From an uncultured Alphaproteobacteria bacterium (GTDB lineage: Bacteria > Pseudomonadota > Alphaproteobacteria > Rhodobacterales > Rhodobacteraceae): DNA of 49,762 nucleotides. Positions 9,038-17,445 of this stretch are shown in pieces. Each line of letters begins with the position of its first letter. Within the stretch, counting starts at the first letter, position 1. The notes beneath the pieces were generated by a model that had not been told where the DNA came from, ran no database searches, and worked only from the letters and a program-made list of their open reading frames with translations. The position numbers and the translations under genes are program-made. The stretch covers positions 22,501-72,262 of the forward strand of contig CACHJY010000005.1 in the NCBI GenBank assembly GCA_902580265.1, read 5' to 3'.

Positions 9038-9496
9038 TCAAGCCTTATGGTAAGGATGTCGATTTATGATACATTTTGCTCTGTAAAGCTGTTCGACCAG
9101 GAGAAGTCTAACAATTTTATGAGGAAAGACTAACTTAGAAACTGCCAGAATTTTTTTTGCTTTTGAGGTGAGTTGTTTTGGAAATCCCTCTGACCCTCCA
9201 ATGATAAAACAAATCTGACTAATACCCTTCTCCGAAAAAGTATTCAACAATTTTGCAAACCCTTCTGAGTCAAGATGTTCGCCACTTTTATCAAGCAAAA
9301 CCGTTGATTGATGACTATCCAACATTTTCAATACTTTATTATTAAATTCTCTTTCGAATTCAGTTGACTCTGAGATCTCTATAGAATTTAAAAAATCTTT
9401 ATTAAATTGTTTGTTAAACCGTGTCACATAGTCAGATATTAGTTCAAATTCAGGTCCCTTTTTGATCTTACCATGAGCAACTATAATTATTTTCAT
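9038..9496 (-). CDS. rlmH: 23S rRNA pseudouridine(1915) N3-methyltransferase
   Basis: SPOUT-class methyltransferase acting on helix 69 of 23S rRNA in the assembled ribosome. 152 residues. Seen: N-terminal KIIIVAHGKIKKGPE, the SAM-knot motifs LLDKSGEHLDSEGFA and FIIGGSEGFP, and the C-terminal YRAKCIINRHPYHKA, whose HPYHK tail is diagnostic of RlmH. Spacing to rsfS is 10 bases and to gpmI 9 bases, so it is inside one operon. The rsfS-rlmH pairing is widely conserved. Confidence 0.95.
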   Translation of the reverse strand: MKIIIVAHGKIKKGPEFELISDYVTRFNKQFNKDFLNSIEISESTEFEREFNNKVLKMLDSHQSTVLLDKSGEHLDSEGFAKLLNTFSEKGISQICFIIGGSEGFPKQLTSKAKKILAVSKLVFPHKIVRLLLVEQLYRAKCIINRHPYHKA

Positions 9497-9506
9497 TTTT
9501 ATAAAA

Positions 9507-9926
9507 CTAACTCGAGATTTCGGTGAGATGCCCTTTCCACATTTTTTCTATCTGGTAATACTCTCTTACCTCCGGTTTAAAAATGTGAACGATCACAGCT
9601 CCAAAGTCTAACAGAACCCAATCCGCATTTTCCTTTCCCTCTATTTTGCAGTTAATGCGAAACAAACCTTTAACGCCTTCCTGTACCTTCTCGGCTAAAG
9701 AAATGACTTGTCTATTAGAAGAACCTGAAGCGATTATTATTCTATCAAATTCAGAAAAGCTTTGATCTACCTGAATTTCAGTGATATCGGCAGCTTTGTT
9801 GTTACTTAAAGTTTTTGTTATATAGCTAAGTAGATCTTTAGTAGATCTCTGATCGTTTTTTTTAGGCTTAAATCCTTTTTCTCTCTCTGTAATTTTCAGC
9901 TTTTTCTCCTTTGGTCTGTATGTCAT
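9507..9926 (-). CDS. rsfS: Ribosome silencing factor RsfS
   Basis: Binds ribosomal protein L14 and blocks subunit joining when nutrients are short. 139 residues. Seen: an extra basic N-terminal stretch of about 25 residues (RPKEKKLKITEREK), then the RsfS domain with KAADITEIQVD, DRIIIASGSSNRQV, IEGKENADWVLLDFG and VIVHIFKPEVREYYQIEKMW, the last two being hallmarks of the family. It lies 5 bases after the nucleoside hydrolase and 10 bases before rlmH. Confidence 0.95.
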   Translation of the reverse strand: MTYRPKEKKLKITEREKGFKPKKNDQRSTKDLLSYITKTLSNNKAADITEIQVDQSFSEFDRIIIASGSSNRQVISLAEKVQEGVKGLFRINCKIEGKENADWVLLDFGAVIVHIFKPEVREYYQIEKMWKGHLTEISS

Positions 9927-9931
9927 CGAAT

Positions 9932-10873
9932 TTATATTTCTAAATTAAGAACCTTATTCAACACAGTTTCAAAGAATTCATTCTCCTTTACTTCGGTAAT
10001 GTAATACGCATTCGGTTCTCGGTTTGTTACGTTCCACCAATCCACAACTGTCATGCCCCTTGTTAATTCTGATTCGACCTCAATCTCAACATTTACTAGC
10101 TTTCCACTGTATATTTCTGGATTAAGTAAATACACTATGACATTAGGATCATGTAAAGGACCACCTTGGCTTCCATATTTTTCTATATCATATCTCTCAA
10201 AAAAATCTAAAAGCTTTGCGGATTGTATAGCGCTATTCTTTCCAGACTCATGCAATTTGTTAAGAAAATTTCTTTGGACCAGCGTTTTATGTGTAACGTC
10301 TAGAGGAAGCATTGTTATCTTCACTCCACTTTGCAACACTATTTTTGCTGCCTCTGGATCCACATATATATTGAATTCTGCAGCAGGAGTAATATTTCCG
10401 CCTTCAAAAAAACCCCCTCCCATCAACACAATTTCTTCTATGGAATCAGTAAATCTAGAATTTTTTTCAAGCACTTTCGCTATGTTTGTCAGCGGGCCAA
10501 GAGCACAAATAGTAATCTTTTCATCTCTATATTTTTCTGTGCACTCAATTATAAAATCCACTGCACCTGTCACCTCGAGTTCTTTTTTTTTTACTGATAA
10601 ATCAGTCCCATCTAGTCCTGTTTTTCCATGCACATGCTCAGCAGTTATTAATTTTCTCTTCAGTGGAGCCGAGCTACCTTTAAAAACTGGCACATTAAAA
10701 GCACCGCTTAGTTCGCATATTTTCAGTGCATTGACGGACGTCAATTCCAGGGGCACATTTCCAGCCACACAAGTAACTCCCAAGATATTTAACTCTTTCC
10801 TTGCACCAAAAGCAGTCATCAGTGCTAACGCATCATCTTGACCTGGATCCGTATCAATTATAATTTTTCTCAA
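9932..10873 (-). CDS. Ribonucleoside hydrolase (IUNH family)
   Basis: Calcium-dependent hydrolase that cleaves nucleosides to ribose and base, a salvage step. 313 residues. Seen: the signature IIIDTDPGQDDALAL with Asp7, Asp9, Asp13 and Asp14 for calcium and ribose, ALGPLTNIAKVL, LMGGGFFEGGNITPAAEFN, and the C-terminal HDPNVI motif with the catalytic-region His. I cannot tell purine from pyrimidine preference. It sits between ilvE (29 bases) and rsfS (5 bases); I do not know this gene as a usual member of the rsfS-rlmH-gpmI cluster. A 262-codon open frame on the opposite strand is a shadow. Confidence 0.9.
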   Translation of the reverse strand: MRKIIIDTDPGQDDALALMTAFGARKELNILGVTCVAGNVPLELTSVNALKICELSGAFNVPVFKGSSAPLKRKLITAEHVHGKTGLDGTDLSVKKKELEVTGAVDFIIECTEKYRDEKITICALGPLTNIAKVLEKNSRFTDSIEEIVLMGGGFFEGGNITPAAEFNIYVDPEAAKIVLQSGVKITMLPLDVTHKTLVQRNFLNKLHESGKNSAIQSAKLLDFFERYDIEKYGSQGGPLHDPNVIVYLLNPEIYSGKLVNVEIEVESELTRGMTVVDWWNVTNREPNAYYITEVKENEFFETVLNKVLNLEI

Positions 10874-10902
10874 TTCAATTTTCCAACTGGAGTAACTTTC
10901 TC

Positions 10903-11772
10903 CTAAGATCTTACTTCTTTTTCGTATTCCTTAGCAACCTGCTTGGCTAATTCACCGACCTCGAAATTAAATTGATCTATTTGCCCCACTGGTGTTACCT
11001 CAGCTGCTGTCCCAGTCAACCAACATTGCTCAAAACCCTCCAACTCAGAGAGTTCGACATGTCTCTCTACAACTTCAACCCCCACCTTTTCAAGGATTCC
11101 AATAACTGTTTGTCTAGTAATTCCATTTAAAAAACAGTCTGGTTTAGGAGTGTGTACTTTATTGTCCTTTACAAAGAAAATATTCGCTCCCGTAGCCTCT
11201 GCAACGTAACCTCTATAGTCTAACATTAAGGAGTCAGAACACCCTTTAGCCTCCGCTGCATGCTTAGACATTGTGCAGATCATATAGAGTCCAGATGCTT
11301 TTGCGAAGCAAGGTATGGTCTCTGGACTTGGCCTTTTCCAGTCTGAAATATCTAACTTAGCACCTTTCATTTTTGCGTCCCCATAGTAAGCTCCCCATTC
11401 CCAAGACGCAACTGCAACTCTAACGGGGTTTCTAGAAGATGCAACGCCCATATCTGGGCCAGAACCTCGCCAAGCAACAGCTCGCACATAGGCATCTTTT
11501 TGTCTATTTGCATCGAGAACTTGTCTTTTGGCTATTTCGAGTTCTTCAGAACTGAAAGGTACTTCCATATCAACATACTCTGCAGATTTTCTAAGCCTTG
11601 TAGAGTGCTCGTAACTTTTGTAAATTTTTCCACCATATGCTCTTTCGCCTTCAAACACAGAGGAACCATAGTGAAGAGCGTGAGTAAGCAAATGGAATTT
11701 GGCATCCTTCCATTCGACTAACTCTCCGTCAAGCCATATTTTTCCCTTTAAATTTTCATAAGAATCAACCAT
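10903..11772 (-). CDS. ilvE: Branched-chain amino acid aminotransferase
   Basis: PLP-dependent class IV aminotransferase for the last step of Leu, Ile and Val synthesis and the first step of their breakdown. 289 residues. Seen: WLDGELVEWKDAKFHLLTHA, YGSSVFEGERAY, PLP lysine at position 158 in CFAKASGLY, the LDYRGYVAEATGANIFFV motif with its cofactor-binding Glu, and GITRQTVIGI. It is the first gene of the minus-strand run and is divergent from the OmpR-type regulator, with 163 bases between them for promoters. D-amino-acid transaminase or aminodeoxychorismate lyase relatives are less likely given the HALHYGSSVFEG pattern. Confidence 0.94.
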   Translation of the reverse strand: MVDSYENLKGKIWLDGELVEWKDAKFHLLTHALHYGSSVFEGERAYGGKIYKSYEHSTRLRKSAEYVDMEVPFSSEELEIAKRQVLDANRQKDAYVRAVAWRGSGPDMGVASSRNPVRVAVASWEWGAYYGDAKMKGAKLDISDWKRPSPETIPCFAKASGLYMICTMSKHAAEAKGCSDSLMLDYRGYVAEATGANIFFVKDNKVHTPKPDCFLNGITRQTVIGILEKVGVEVVERHVELSELEGFEQCWLTGTAAEVTPVGQIDQFNFEVGELAKQVAKEYEKEVRS

Positions 11773-11935
11773 AAAAATTTACCTCACTATTTTACCTAAC
11801 TTTGCATACCGAAATTTTTTTTATTAATCCAGAATTTCATTCTGAAATCCTCTAAACTTTTTTATTCATTAGATATATTATAGTGATAATGATAAAAAGA
11901 TAAAGACACTCCAGACAATTTTAAAGAGGGTTATC

Positions 11936-12637
11936 TTGTCTGAAAGCAAAGCACATTTGTTACTTGTAGATGATGATGAGCGCATTTTATCTCTACTAAG
12001 TACATATTTGAGCAAAAATAAGTTTCTAATATCTAGTGCTCGAAATTCTGCTGAGGCTCGATGTCTTTTAAATTACTTTGAATTTGATTTACTAATACTA
12101 GACATAATGATGCCAGGAGAAAGTGGTCTTGAATTGTTGGGCAGTATTAGAAACAAAAAGAATGTCCCAGCTATTTTTCTCTCCGCAAAAGGAGAGTCTA
12201 GGGACAAAATTTCAGGTCTGGAAATAGGTGCTGATGATTATCTGTCTAAACCCTTTGAGCCTAAAGAGCTCTTGCTTCGATTGGAACGATTATTGATAAG
12301 AAATAACAGTCAAAACCCATACAAATCTGGAAAACGAGTTGAAATTGGCAGTAAAGTCTTCGACTTGCAACGATTAGAACTTTATCAAGACAACCATTTA
12401 ATAAAACTCACAAATCTGGAGATTAGTCTTTTAAATTTTTTTGCACTTAATCCTGCAAAAACAATTAGTAGAGAAATGGTTATTAACAATCTAGATCTTA
12501 GTCAGGGAAAACATGATCTCAACAAAAGGAATGTCGATGTGCAAATTACCAGGCTACGAAAAAAAATAGAGCCCGACCCAACAAACCCAAAGCATCTAAA
12601 GACCGTTCGAGGAAAAGGCTATCGATTTCTTCCCTAA
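11936..12637 (+). CDS. OmpR-family response regulator (orphan)
   Basis: DNA-binding two-component regulator, 233 residues. Receiver domain at 1-118: acidic pocket VDDDE at 11-15, phospho-acceptor Asp56 in LILDIMMPG, Ser83 and Lys105 (LSKPF). The winged-helix domain from about 130 to the end carries TNLEISLLNFFA and VDVQITRLRKKIE, ending in VRGKGYRFLP. The start is TTG at 11936 with AAAGAGGG 5-6 bases upstream. No histidine kinase lies next to it. Divergent placement from ilvE matches the PetR-type regulators of alphaproteobacteria, but the MarR-type partner (petP) is not here; this identity is inference. Confidence 0.9.
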   Translation: MSESKAHLLLVDDDERILSLLSTYLSKNKFLISSARNSAEARCLLNYFEFDLLILDIMMPGESGLELLGSIRNKKNVPAIFLSAKGESRDKISGLEIGADDYLSKPFEPKELLLRLERLLIRNNSQNPYKSGKRVEIGSKVFDLQRLELYQDNHLIKLTNLEISLLNFFALNPAKTISREMVINNLDLSQGKHDLNKRNVDVQITRLRKKIEPDPTNPKHLKTVRGKGYRFLP

Positions 12638-12648
12638 ATCATAATTTT

Positions 12649-13188
12649 CTAATCAATATTGACCCCCCATATATGCTCTGCAAAAACATAACCACGCATA
12701 TTCTTAATTCGAATAAAACACCATAAACCCTTACAATCGATTAACCTTCCTATTACCTCTCTTTTTAAAATTGCCTTACCTAGAGAATCAAAACTGGCTT
12801 TGTTTCTCAAAAGAGTTTCATCCTTTTTTACAATAATATATCGTGAGCCAGAAAGTAGGTCTTTGTAGACCCAACCGGAATAACCTTCAAAATCAGTTAC
12901 TTTTCTCCAGTGATTAAATTCACTGACAATCATAAGGGGTAAATGTTTTCTCTTGTAAACCCAGTCAATTTTATAATCTTTGCTTGGCCCTCTTCTTAGA
13001 TTTACTGTATTGCTCTTTAACGATACAAATCTAGGAATTGGTAGGCCTGTTTTTTTACTTATAACTGGAGTATTGCTAGCGGATAAACCATTAACATTGA
13101 GAGATAAATTAATTATGGCTGCTAAAACAAATACTTTTGAAAACAGTTTGATATTGGATAATATATCTCTATTACTTGTTGTGAACAT
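12649..13188 (-). CDS. Exported SH3-domain protein
   Basis: A 179-residue protein with an uncleaved or Sec-type N-terminal hydrophobic segment (FVLAAIINLSLNVNGLSA, about residues 19-37), then two bacterial SH3-like repeats. The first has VSLKSNTVNLRRGPSKDYKID and YSGWVYKDLL, the second WCFIRIKNMRGYVFAEHIWG. Such domains bind cell-wall peptides in characterised cases; here the role is unknown. It is divergent from the dehydrogenase gene across only 39 bases, a pairing I know from other alphaproteobacteria, and converges with the response-regulator gene. Confidence 0.85.
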   Translation of the reverse strand: MFTTSNRDILSNIKLFSKVFVLAAIINLSLNVNGLSASNTPVISKKTGLPIPRFVSLKSNTVNLRRGPSKDYKIDWVYKRKHLPLMIVSEFNHWRKVTDFEGYSGWVYKDLLSGSRYIIVKKDETLLRNKASFDSLGKAILKREVIGRLIDCKGLWCFIRIKNMRGYVFAEHIWGVNID

Positions 13189-13227
13189 AATAAAGAAATA
13201 CCAAAAAAGATCGTATAATCAATAGCA

Positions 13228-14208
13228 ATGAAAAAACCTAAAGTAATAATTACGAGAAGGTTGCAAGACCGGGTCGAAAAAAGAATGATGGAGTTATTTA
13301 ATGTTAGTCTCTCAAATGCGGAATACCCTATAAGTAGACAGGAACTGTTGTCAGCAGTCAAAGAAGCTGACATTCTTGTTCCTACTATTGGTGATAAGAT
13401 AGATGCTAGCATTTTAAGCGCAGCAAGTTCTAGCCTGAAGCTGATTGCAAACTATGGGGCGGGCTATGATCATATAGATATAAAAACAGCTTTACAAAGA
13501 GGGATAATTGTTACAAATACTCCAAGTGTTTTAACCACCGACACCGCTGATATGACAATGGCTCTTATTTTGGCAATCCCCAGAAAGTTAAGAGAAGGTC
13601 ATGAAGAGATGCAGTCCGGCAACTGGAAAGGTTGGAGCCCATCCGCGATGATAGGGATGAGGATCACGGGAAAAAAACTAGGGATTTTAGGAATGGGTAG
13701 GATTGGCCAAGCAATTGCCAAGCGGGCGAAAGCTTTTGATCTGGATATTAGCTACCATAACAGAAGACGCCTCCACGAAAACATTGAGAAAAGCTTATCA
13801 GCAACATACTGGGAAAATTTAGAAGATATGCTGGCTGCTGTTGATATTTTAGTTGTTAGCGCTTCACTTAATCCATCTTCCTTGTATTTGCTGAATGCAA
13901 AATGCCTTGGAAAAATGAAGCACAGCGCTTATTTAGTAAATATCTCCAGAGGAGAGATCATAGATCAGAAAGCTCTCGTTAAACAATTGAAAAATGGTCG
14001 ATTAGGAGGAGCTGGACTTGATGTTTACGATAGCGAAGAAGTTATTGGATCTGACTTTAAAAGTTTGAAGAACGTATTCCTTTTACCTCATATGGGTTCT
14101 TCGACATTGGAAGGCAGAATAGAGATGGGTGAAAAAGTAATAATCAACATAAAGACATATTTGGATGGTCACCGTCCTCCTGATCAAATAGTGCCAAGCA
14201 TGCTATAA
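13228..14208 (+). CDS. D-2-hydroxyacid dehydrogenase (glyoxylate/hydroxypyruvate reductase type)
   Basis: NAD(P)-dependent oxidoreductase of 326 residues; relatives reduce glyoxylate or hydroxypyruvate, or oxidise D-glycerate. Seen: ANYGAGYDHIDI, the Rossmann loop GMGRIG at 155-160, NISRGEIIDQ with substrate-binding Arg241, GLDVYDSEE with Glu270, and LPHMGSST with catalytic His288. The basic cluster HNRRRL after the second strand of the fold (about 177-182) suggests NADP(H) rather than NAD. It is divergent from the SH3-protein gene, and its end overlaps the convergent MoeB-like gene by 6 bases. Confidence 0.9.
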   Translation: MKKPKVIITRRLQDRVEKRMMELFNVSLSNAEYPISRQELLSAVKEADILVPTIGDKIDASILSAASSSLKLIANYGAGYDHIDIKTALQRGIIVTNTPSVLTTDTADMTMALILAIPRKLREGHEEMQSGNWKGWSPSAMIGMRITGKKLGILGMGRIGQAIAKRAKAFDLDISYHNRRRLHENIEKSLSATYWENLEDMLAAVDILVVSASLNPSSLYLLNAKCLGKMKHSAYLVNISRGEIIDQKALVKQLKNGRLGGAGLDVYDSEEVIGSDFKSLKNVFLLPHMGSSTLEGRIEMGEKVIINIKTYLDGHRPPDQIVPSML

Positions 14209-15021
14209 ACAATTGATGGGCTGACACACACAGCACTTTTCATTTTTCTGTATATTTAAAATCTCTGTCATCCCATTAAGCGCATCACAAATGAGAAGCT
14301 TATTCGTAAGTAGTTGCCCCGTGTCGCATATGAGCTTAATTGTCTCTGCTACCATTAAAGTTCCTATCAAAGAGGTGGTTACCCCCAAAACGCCCTCTGA
14401 GCTACAGTCAAAAAAAGCAGGTCTTTTCTTAGAATTTGTAAAAACACAAGCAAAGCATGCGCTATTTTTATAAACGAACAAACTCACTAGGCCTTCCCAA
14501 CCGGACACACCACCAAATATTAAAGGTTTTCGTAGCTTAACGCAGTGCTCATTAATAAGTTCTCTTGACTCAAAATTGTCGGTACCATCCAAAACTATAT
14601 CATATTCACTAATGATACTTGTAGAATCATTCTCGCTTAAAAAGAAGTCATACTCACTTATATTTACATTTTTATTCAATTTTTTAACAAAATTTGCTGC
14701 AACACTAACCTTCTTTCTTCCAATATCTTCATAGGTATAAATTGTCTGTCTTTGTAAATTAGATAATGCAACATTATCTTGATCAACCAAGCCAATTTTA
14801 CCAATTCCTGCAGCTGCTAAATGCTGTAGCGCAGTGGAACCGATTCCTCCTAGTCCAACAAGAAGTACCTTAGCTTGCACCAATTTTTTCTGACCTTGGC
14901 CACCAATATTCTTGATTAAGATATGTCGCTTATATCGTTCAAAATAATCGTTATCTAGTTGATCTTGCATTAATAAATTCCCAAAAAACTTTGCGCACTT
15001 AAAACTTTGTTCACTAAACAT
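14203..15021 (-). CDS. MoeB/ThiF-type sulfur-carrier adenylyltransferase
   Basis: E1-like enzyme that adenylates the C-terminal glycine of a small sulfur carrier (MoaD or ThiS). Seen in 272 residues: RYKRHILIKNIGGQGQKKL, nucleotide loop GLGGIGS, DQDNVALSNLQRQ, and DGTDNF. Paired cysteines CFAC and CCVC look like the structural zinc site. The frame starts at 15021, but the ATG at 14970 (MQDQLDNDYFERY) has GGGAA 7 bases upstream and gives a more usual N-terminus. No rhodanese domain is fused, so it is the short form. No molybdopterin or thiamine genes are nearby, so MoeB versus ThiF is unresolved. Confidence 0.88.
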   Translation of the reverse strand: MFSEQSFKCAKFFGNLLMQDQLDNDYFERYKRHILIKNIGGQGQKKLVQAKVLLVGLGGIGSTALQHLAAAGIGKIGLVDQDNVALSNLQRQTIYTYEDIGRKKVSVAANFVKKLNKNVNISEYDFFLSENDSTSIISEYDIVLDGTDNFESRELINEHCVKLRKPLIFGGVSGWEGLVSLFVYKNSACFACVFTNSKKRPAFFDCSSEGVLGVTTSLIGTLMVAETIKLICDTGQLLTNKLLICDALNGMTEILNIQKNEKCCVCQPINCL

Positions 15022-15059
15022 AGAAGTCTGACACTGACACCGAAAGCAAAATAAAAATT

Positions 15060-15710
15060 TCAGGGTGATATTTCTTCCACTATTCTTTTACAAATAAGCT
15101 TTGCTATGCTTTTTTTACTCTGTCTGGCCAATTTAATTTCTTCATTTTTCTTAATAATAACAACTTCATTATCCTCACCACCCATGTTGTGACTCTCTGC
15201 ATTAACTTTATTAGCTATAATCCAATCACATCCTTTATTTTTCAACTTAGATCTTGCGTTAGCTAACAAATCATCGGTTTCAGCCGCGAATCCGATAACT
15301 AGATTGGGCTTATTTTTACCTATACATATGTTTTTTAAAATATCTGGGTTTTCTATCAATTCTAAAAATGGTGGCTTACCCGTCGGTGTTTTTTTTATTT
15401 TTGTTTTCGCCTTCTCTTTTGGGCGCCAATCACTAACTGCTGCGGCACATATTGCGATATCAAATGGGCCCTCTTTAGTAACAGCTTCATTCATTTCCAT
15501 AGCCGTCTCCACTCTAATCACCCTACTAAACGCAGATAGCTCTATATTTACTGGGCCTACCACCAGTGTAACGTCCGCTTCAAGCTCCTGTAGGCACTTA
15601 GCAATTTCTGCCCCTTGCTTACCAGAACTCTTGTTTCCAATGAATCTAATATCATCAAAATATTCATACGTGGGACCAGCAGTGACCAGTATTTTTTTTG
15701 ATTTCAACAC
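15060..15710 (-). CDS. coaB: Phosphopantothenate-cysteine ligase (CoaB), separate gene
   Basis: Joins cysteine to 4'-phosphopantothenate, the second step of CoA synthesis. 216 residues. Seen: KKILVTAGPTYEYFDDIRFI, GNKSSGKQGAEIA, CAAAVSDWRP, the lysine-rich loop KIKK, ENPDIL, and VIGFAAETDD. In most bacteria this is the second half of a fused CoaBC protein; here it is its own frame, starting at GTG 15710 with AGAAG 8 bases upstream, 11 bases after the CoaC stop. The frame is open upstream of the GTG, through the CoaC end, so a one-base indel near 15725-15740 would restore a fusion. Both domains look intact. Confidence 0.92.
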   Translation of the reverse strand: MLKSKKILVTAGPTYEYFDDIRFIGNKSSGKQGAEIAKCLQELEADVTLVVGPVNIELSAFSRVIRVETAMEMNEAVTKEGPFDIAICAAAVSDWRPKEKAKTKIKKTPTGKPPFLELIENPDILKNICIGKNKPNLVIGFAAETDDLLANARSKLKNKGCDWIIANKVNAESHNMGGEDNEVVIIKKNEEIKLARQSKKSIAKLICKRIVEEISP

Positions 15711-15721
15711 ATATATTACTT

Positions 15722-16243
15722 CTAAATTAATGATTGAATTATTTGTTGTGGTTCCATCATTCGACCCATTCCATACTCACCACAGGCCATTATACCCTCA
15801 GTAGGACCTATAAATTTAAAACCATTTGATCTAAGAACATCAATATTTTTTTGGAATAATTTGTTTTCCCACATTCTCACATTCATTGAAGGGGCAAAAA
15901 TTATCTGCTTCGTAGTTGCCATCAATATTGTTTGGGCAAGATCTGCTGCCAATCCATTAGCTGTAGATGAAATAATGTTCGCGGTTGCTGGAGCTACCAA
16001 AACTAAATCGGGCCACCTCGCTAATTCAATGTGCCCCATTTTCATTTCCTGCTCACGATCTTCGAGAGTTGTCCTGAGCGAATTTCCGGATAGGTATTCA
16101 ACTGAGGCAGAAGTGATAAAAGTCATAGCGCTTTCGGTAGCTACACATTTTACCTGCTTACCTGCCTTCTTAAATAGTCGTATCAATTCTAACGACTTGT
16201 AAGCAGCTATTCCTCCAGATATGATTATTAATATTTTTTCCAT
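15722..16243 (-). CDS. coaC: Phosphopantothenoylcysteine decarboxylase (CoaC), separate gene
   Basis: FMN-dependent decarboxylase for the third step of CoA synthesis. 173 residues, equal to the N-terminal half of the usual CoaBC. Seen: ISGGIAAYKSLELIR, MGHIELARWPDLVLVAPATAN with catalytic His, PSMNVRMW (Pro-Ser where Pro-Ala is usual), and the flexible flap MACGEYGMGRM with its catalytic Cys. It ends in TAG right after the flap and a short tail, just where the linker to CoaB normally begins. It is followed by coaB after 11 bases and preceded by rpoH after 66 bases. Confidence 0.93.
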   Translation of the reverse strand: MEKILIIISGGIAAYKSLELIRLFKKAGKQVKCVATESAMTFITSASVEYLSGNSLRTTLEDREQEMKMGHIELARWPDLVLVAPATANIISSTANGLAADLAQTILMATTKQIIFAPSMNVRMWENKLFQKNIDVLRSNGFKFIGPTEGIMACGEYGMGRMMEPQQIIQSLI

Positions 16244-16309
16244 ATTCTCGCTTTTTAGACAATTTCATCTAAGGTAAGCGGAAAATGTTTAGTATTCAAT
16301 CTTTTGTGG

Positions 16310-17185
16310 CTAAATAATTGATGATGACCTTACACCTATGTGGTTCTCAAAATGCTTTCTAAGCTTTTTAAGAGCCTCGGCTTCTAGTTGTCTCACCCTC
16401 TCTTTAGAAACTCCTAGCTCTCCCCCGATGGAGTCTAATGTTCTTGGTTTGTCACGAAGTTTTCTTTCTACCACAATGGTCTTTTCCCGTTCATTCAGGG
16501 TTTCTATTGCGTCCTTTATCCAAGACCGTACTGTTCCATCATCCTTATTTTTTTCTACTTTAGAGGCTCCATATGAATTTTCGTCCTCGATCGTTTCGAT
16601 CCATTCTCTACCTTCGTCTCCCTGTTGAAGTGAATTAAGAGAAAAATCACCACCAGATAACCTTGTCTCCATCATTTCGACATCTTTGAGAGATACTCCC
16701 ATTTTCTCTGCAACCATTTTGTTTAACGATCCATAATCTACAAAAGCCCCGGAGCTATCAAACTCGCGTTCTAGCTGAGACCGCACTCTCTTTAAGTTAA
16801 AGAAAAGGCTTTTCTGTGAGGCCGTCGAACCAGTTCTCACCAATGACCAATTTCTAAGCACAAAATCTTGTATAGATGCTTTTATCCACCAAGTTGCATA
16901 CGTCGAAAATCGAACTCCTCTTTCAGGATCAAACTTTTCAGCTGCTTTCATCAGCCCAATACCAGCCTCTTGGATGAGCTCATTGGTATCTATACCGTAT
17001 TTCACATATTTTGATGCCATAGATACAGCCAACCTCATGTAAGCATTAACTAGTCTATGTAACGATTTTTCACAACCTCTTTGATGCCAATTTCTAGCAA
17101 GTGTCAGCTCCACATCTTGCTCGAGCATCTCAGCTTTCATAGCTTGCGATGTTAGTGATTGATAACCTTTGGTTTTATTGCTCAT
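16310..17185 (-). CDS. rpoH: RNA polymerase heat-shock sigma factor RpoH
   Basis: Sigma-32-type factor directing RNA polymerase to heat-shock promoters. I choose the ATG at 17185 (291 residues): AAGGAAG lies 6 bases upstream, while the ATG at 17257 gives 24 extra residues with no family match. Seen: region 2 with LIQEAGIGLMKAAEKFDPERGVRF and STYATWWIKASIQDFVLRNW, the RpoH box QKSLFFNLKR at 124-133 that separates RpoH from RpoD, and region 4 with SKERVRQLEAEALKKL. Clp chaperones such as ClpB at the left edge would be targets. Expression control (such as an mRNA thermosensor) could not be judged by eye. Confidence 0.95.
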   Translation of the reverse strand: MSNKTKGYQSLTSQAMKAEMLEQDVELTLARNWHQRGCEKSLHRLVNAYMRLAVSMASKYVKYGIDTNELIQEAGIGLMKAAEKFDPERGVRFSTYATWWIKASIQDFVLRNWSLVRTGSTASQKSLFFNLKRVRSQLEREFDSSGAFVDYGSLNKMVAEKMGVSLKDVEMMETRLSGGDFSLNSLQQGDEGREWIETIEDENSYGASKVEKNKDDGTVRSWIKDAIETLNEREKTIVVERKLRDKPRTLDSIGGELGVSKERVRQLEAEALKKLRKHFENHIGVRSSSII

Positions 17186-17295
17186 GGTAACTTCCTTTAA
17201 TTTCATTAGATATAAGGGAAAATTTTGTGATTTTGAATAGCACAAGATGCATACCATTCATGCATTTATAGCAAATCGATCACTTCGCTTAAGCT

Positions 17296-17427
17296 TTAAT
17301 AGCCTGCAATGGCTCCTCCTACCATATCAAGATCTGCACCCAAACCACTTATTGCTCCTCCGACGGTACCGCAATTAGGTAAAAATAAAATGGTAAAAAA
17401 AATTCCCCATAACATTATTTTTTTCAT
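17296..17427 (-). CDS. Small entericidin-like lipoprotein
   Basis: A 43-residue frame between rmuC and rpoH. ATG at 17427 with AGGAG 8 bases upstream, a very good ribosome site. The protein is MKKIMLWGIFFTILF followed by LPNCGTVGGAISGLGAD and a Gly-rich tail. It has a short basic start, a hydrophobic core and a lipobox ending at Cys19, so it should be lipidated and anchored in an envelope membrane. Size and the C-G-T-V-G-G-A pattern after the cysteine recall entericidin A/B-type lipoproteins, but I see no clear partner gene. It lies 18 bases after the rmuC stop and may share that transcript. Confidence 0.65.
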   Translation of the reverse strand: MKKIMLWGIFFTILFLPNCGTVGGAISGLGADLDMVGGAIAGY

Positions 17428-17445
17428 TTTTTTGCTCCTATTTTT

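Noticed and set aside
10053..10841. 262-codon open frame opposite the nucleoside hydrolase
   Set aside because: The minus strand carries the full hydrolase with all its motifs; the plus frame is serine- and phenylalanine-rich and matches nothing, as expected of a shadow.
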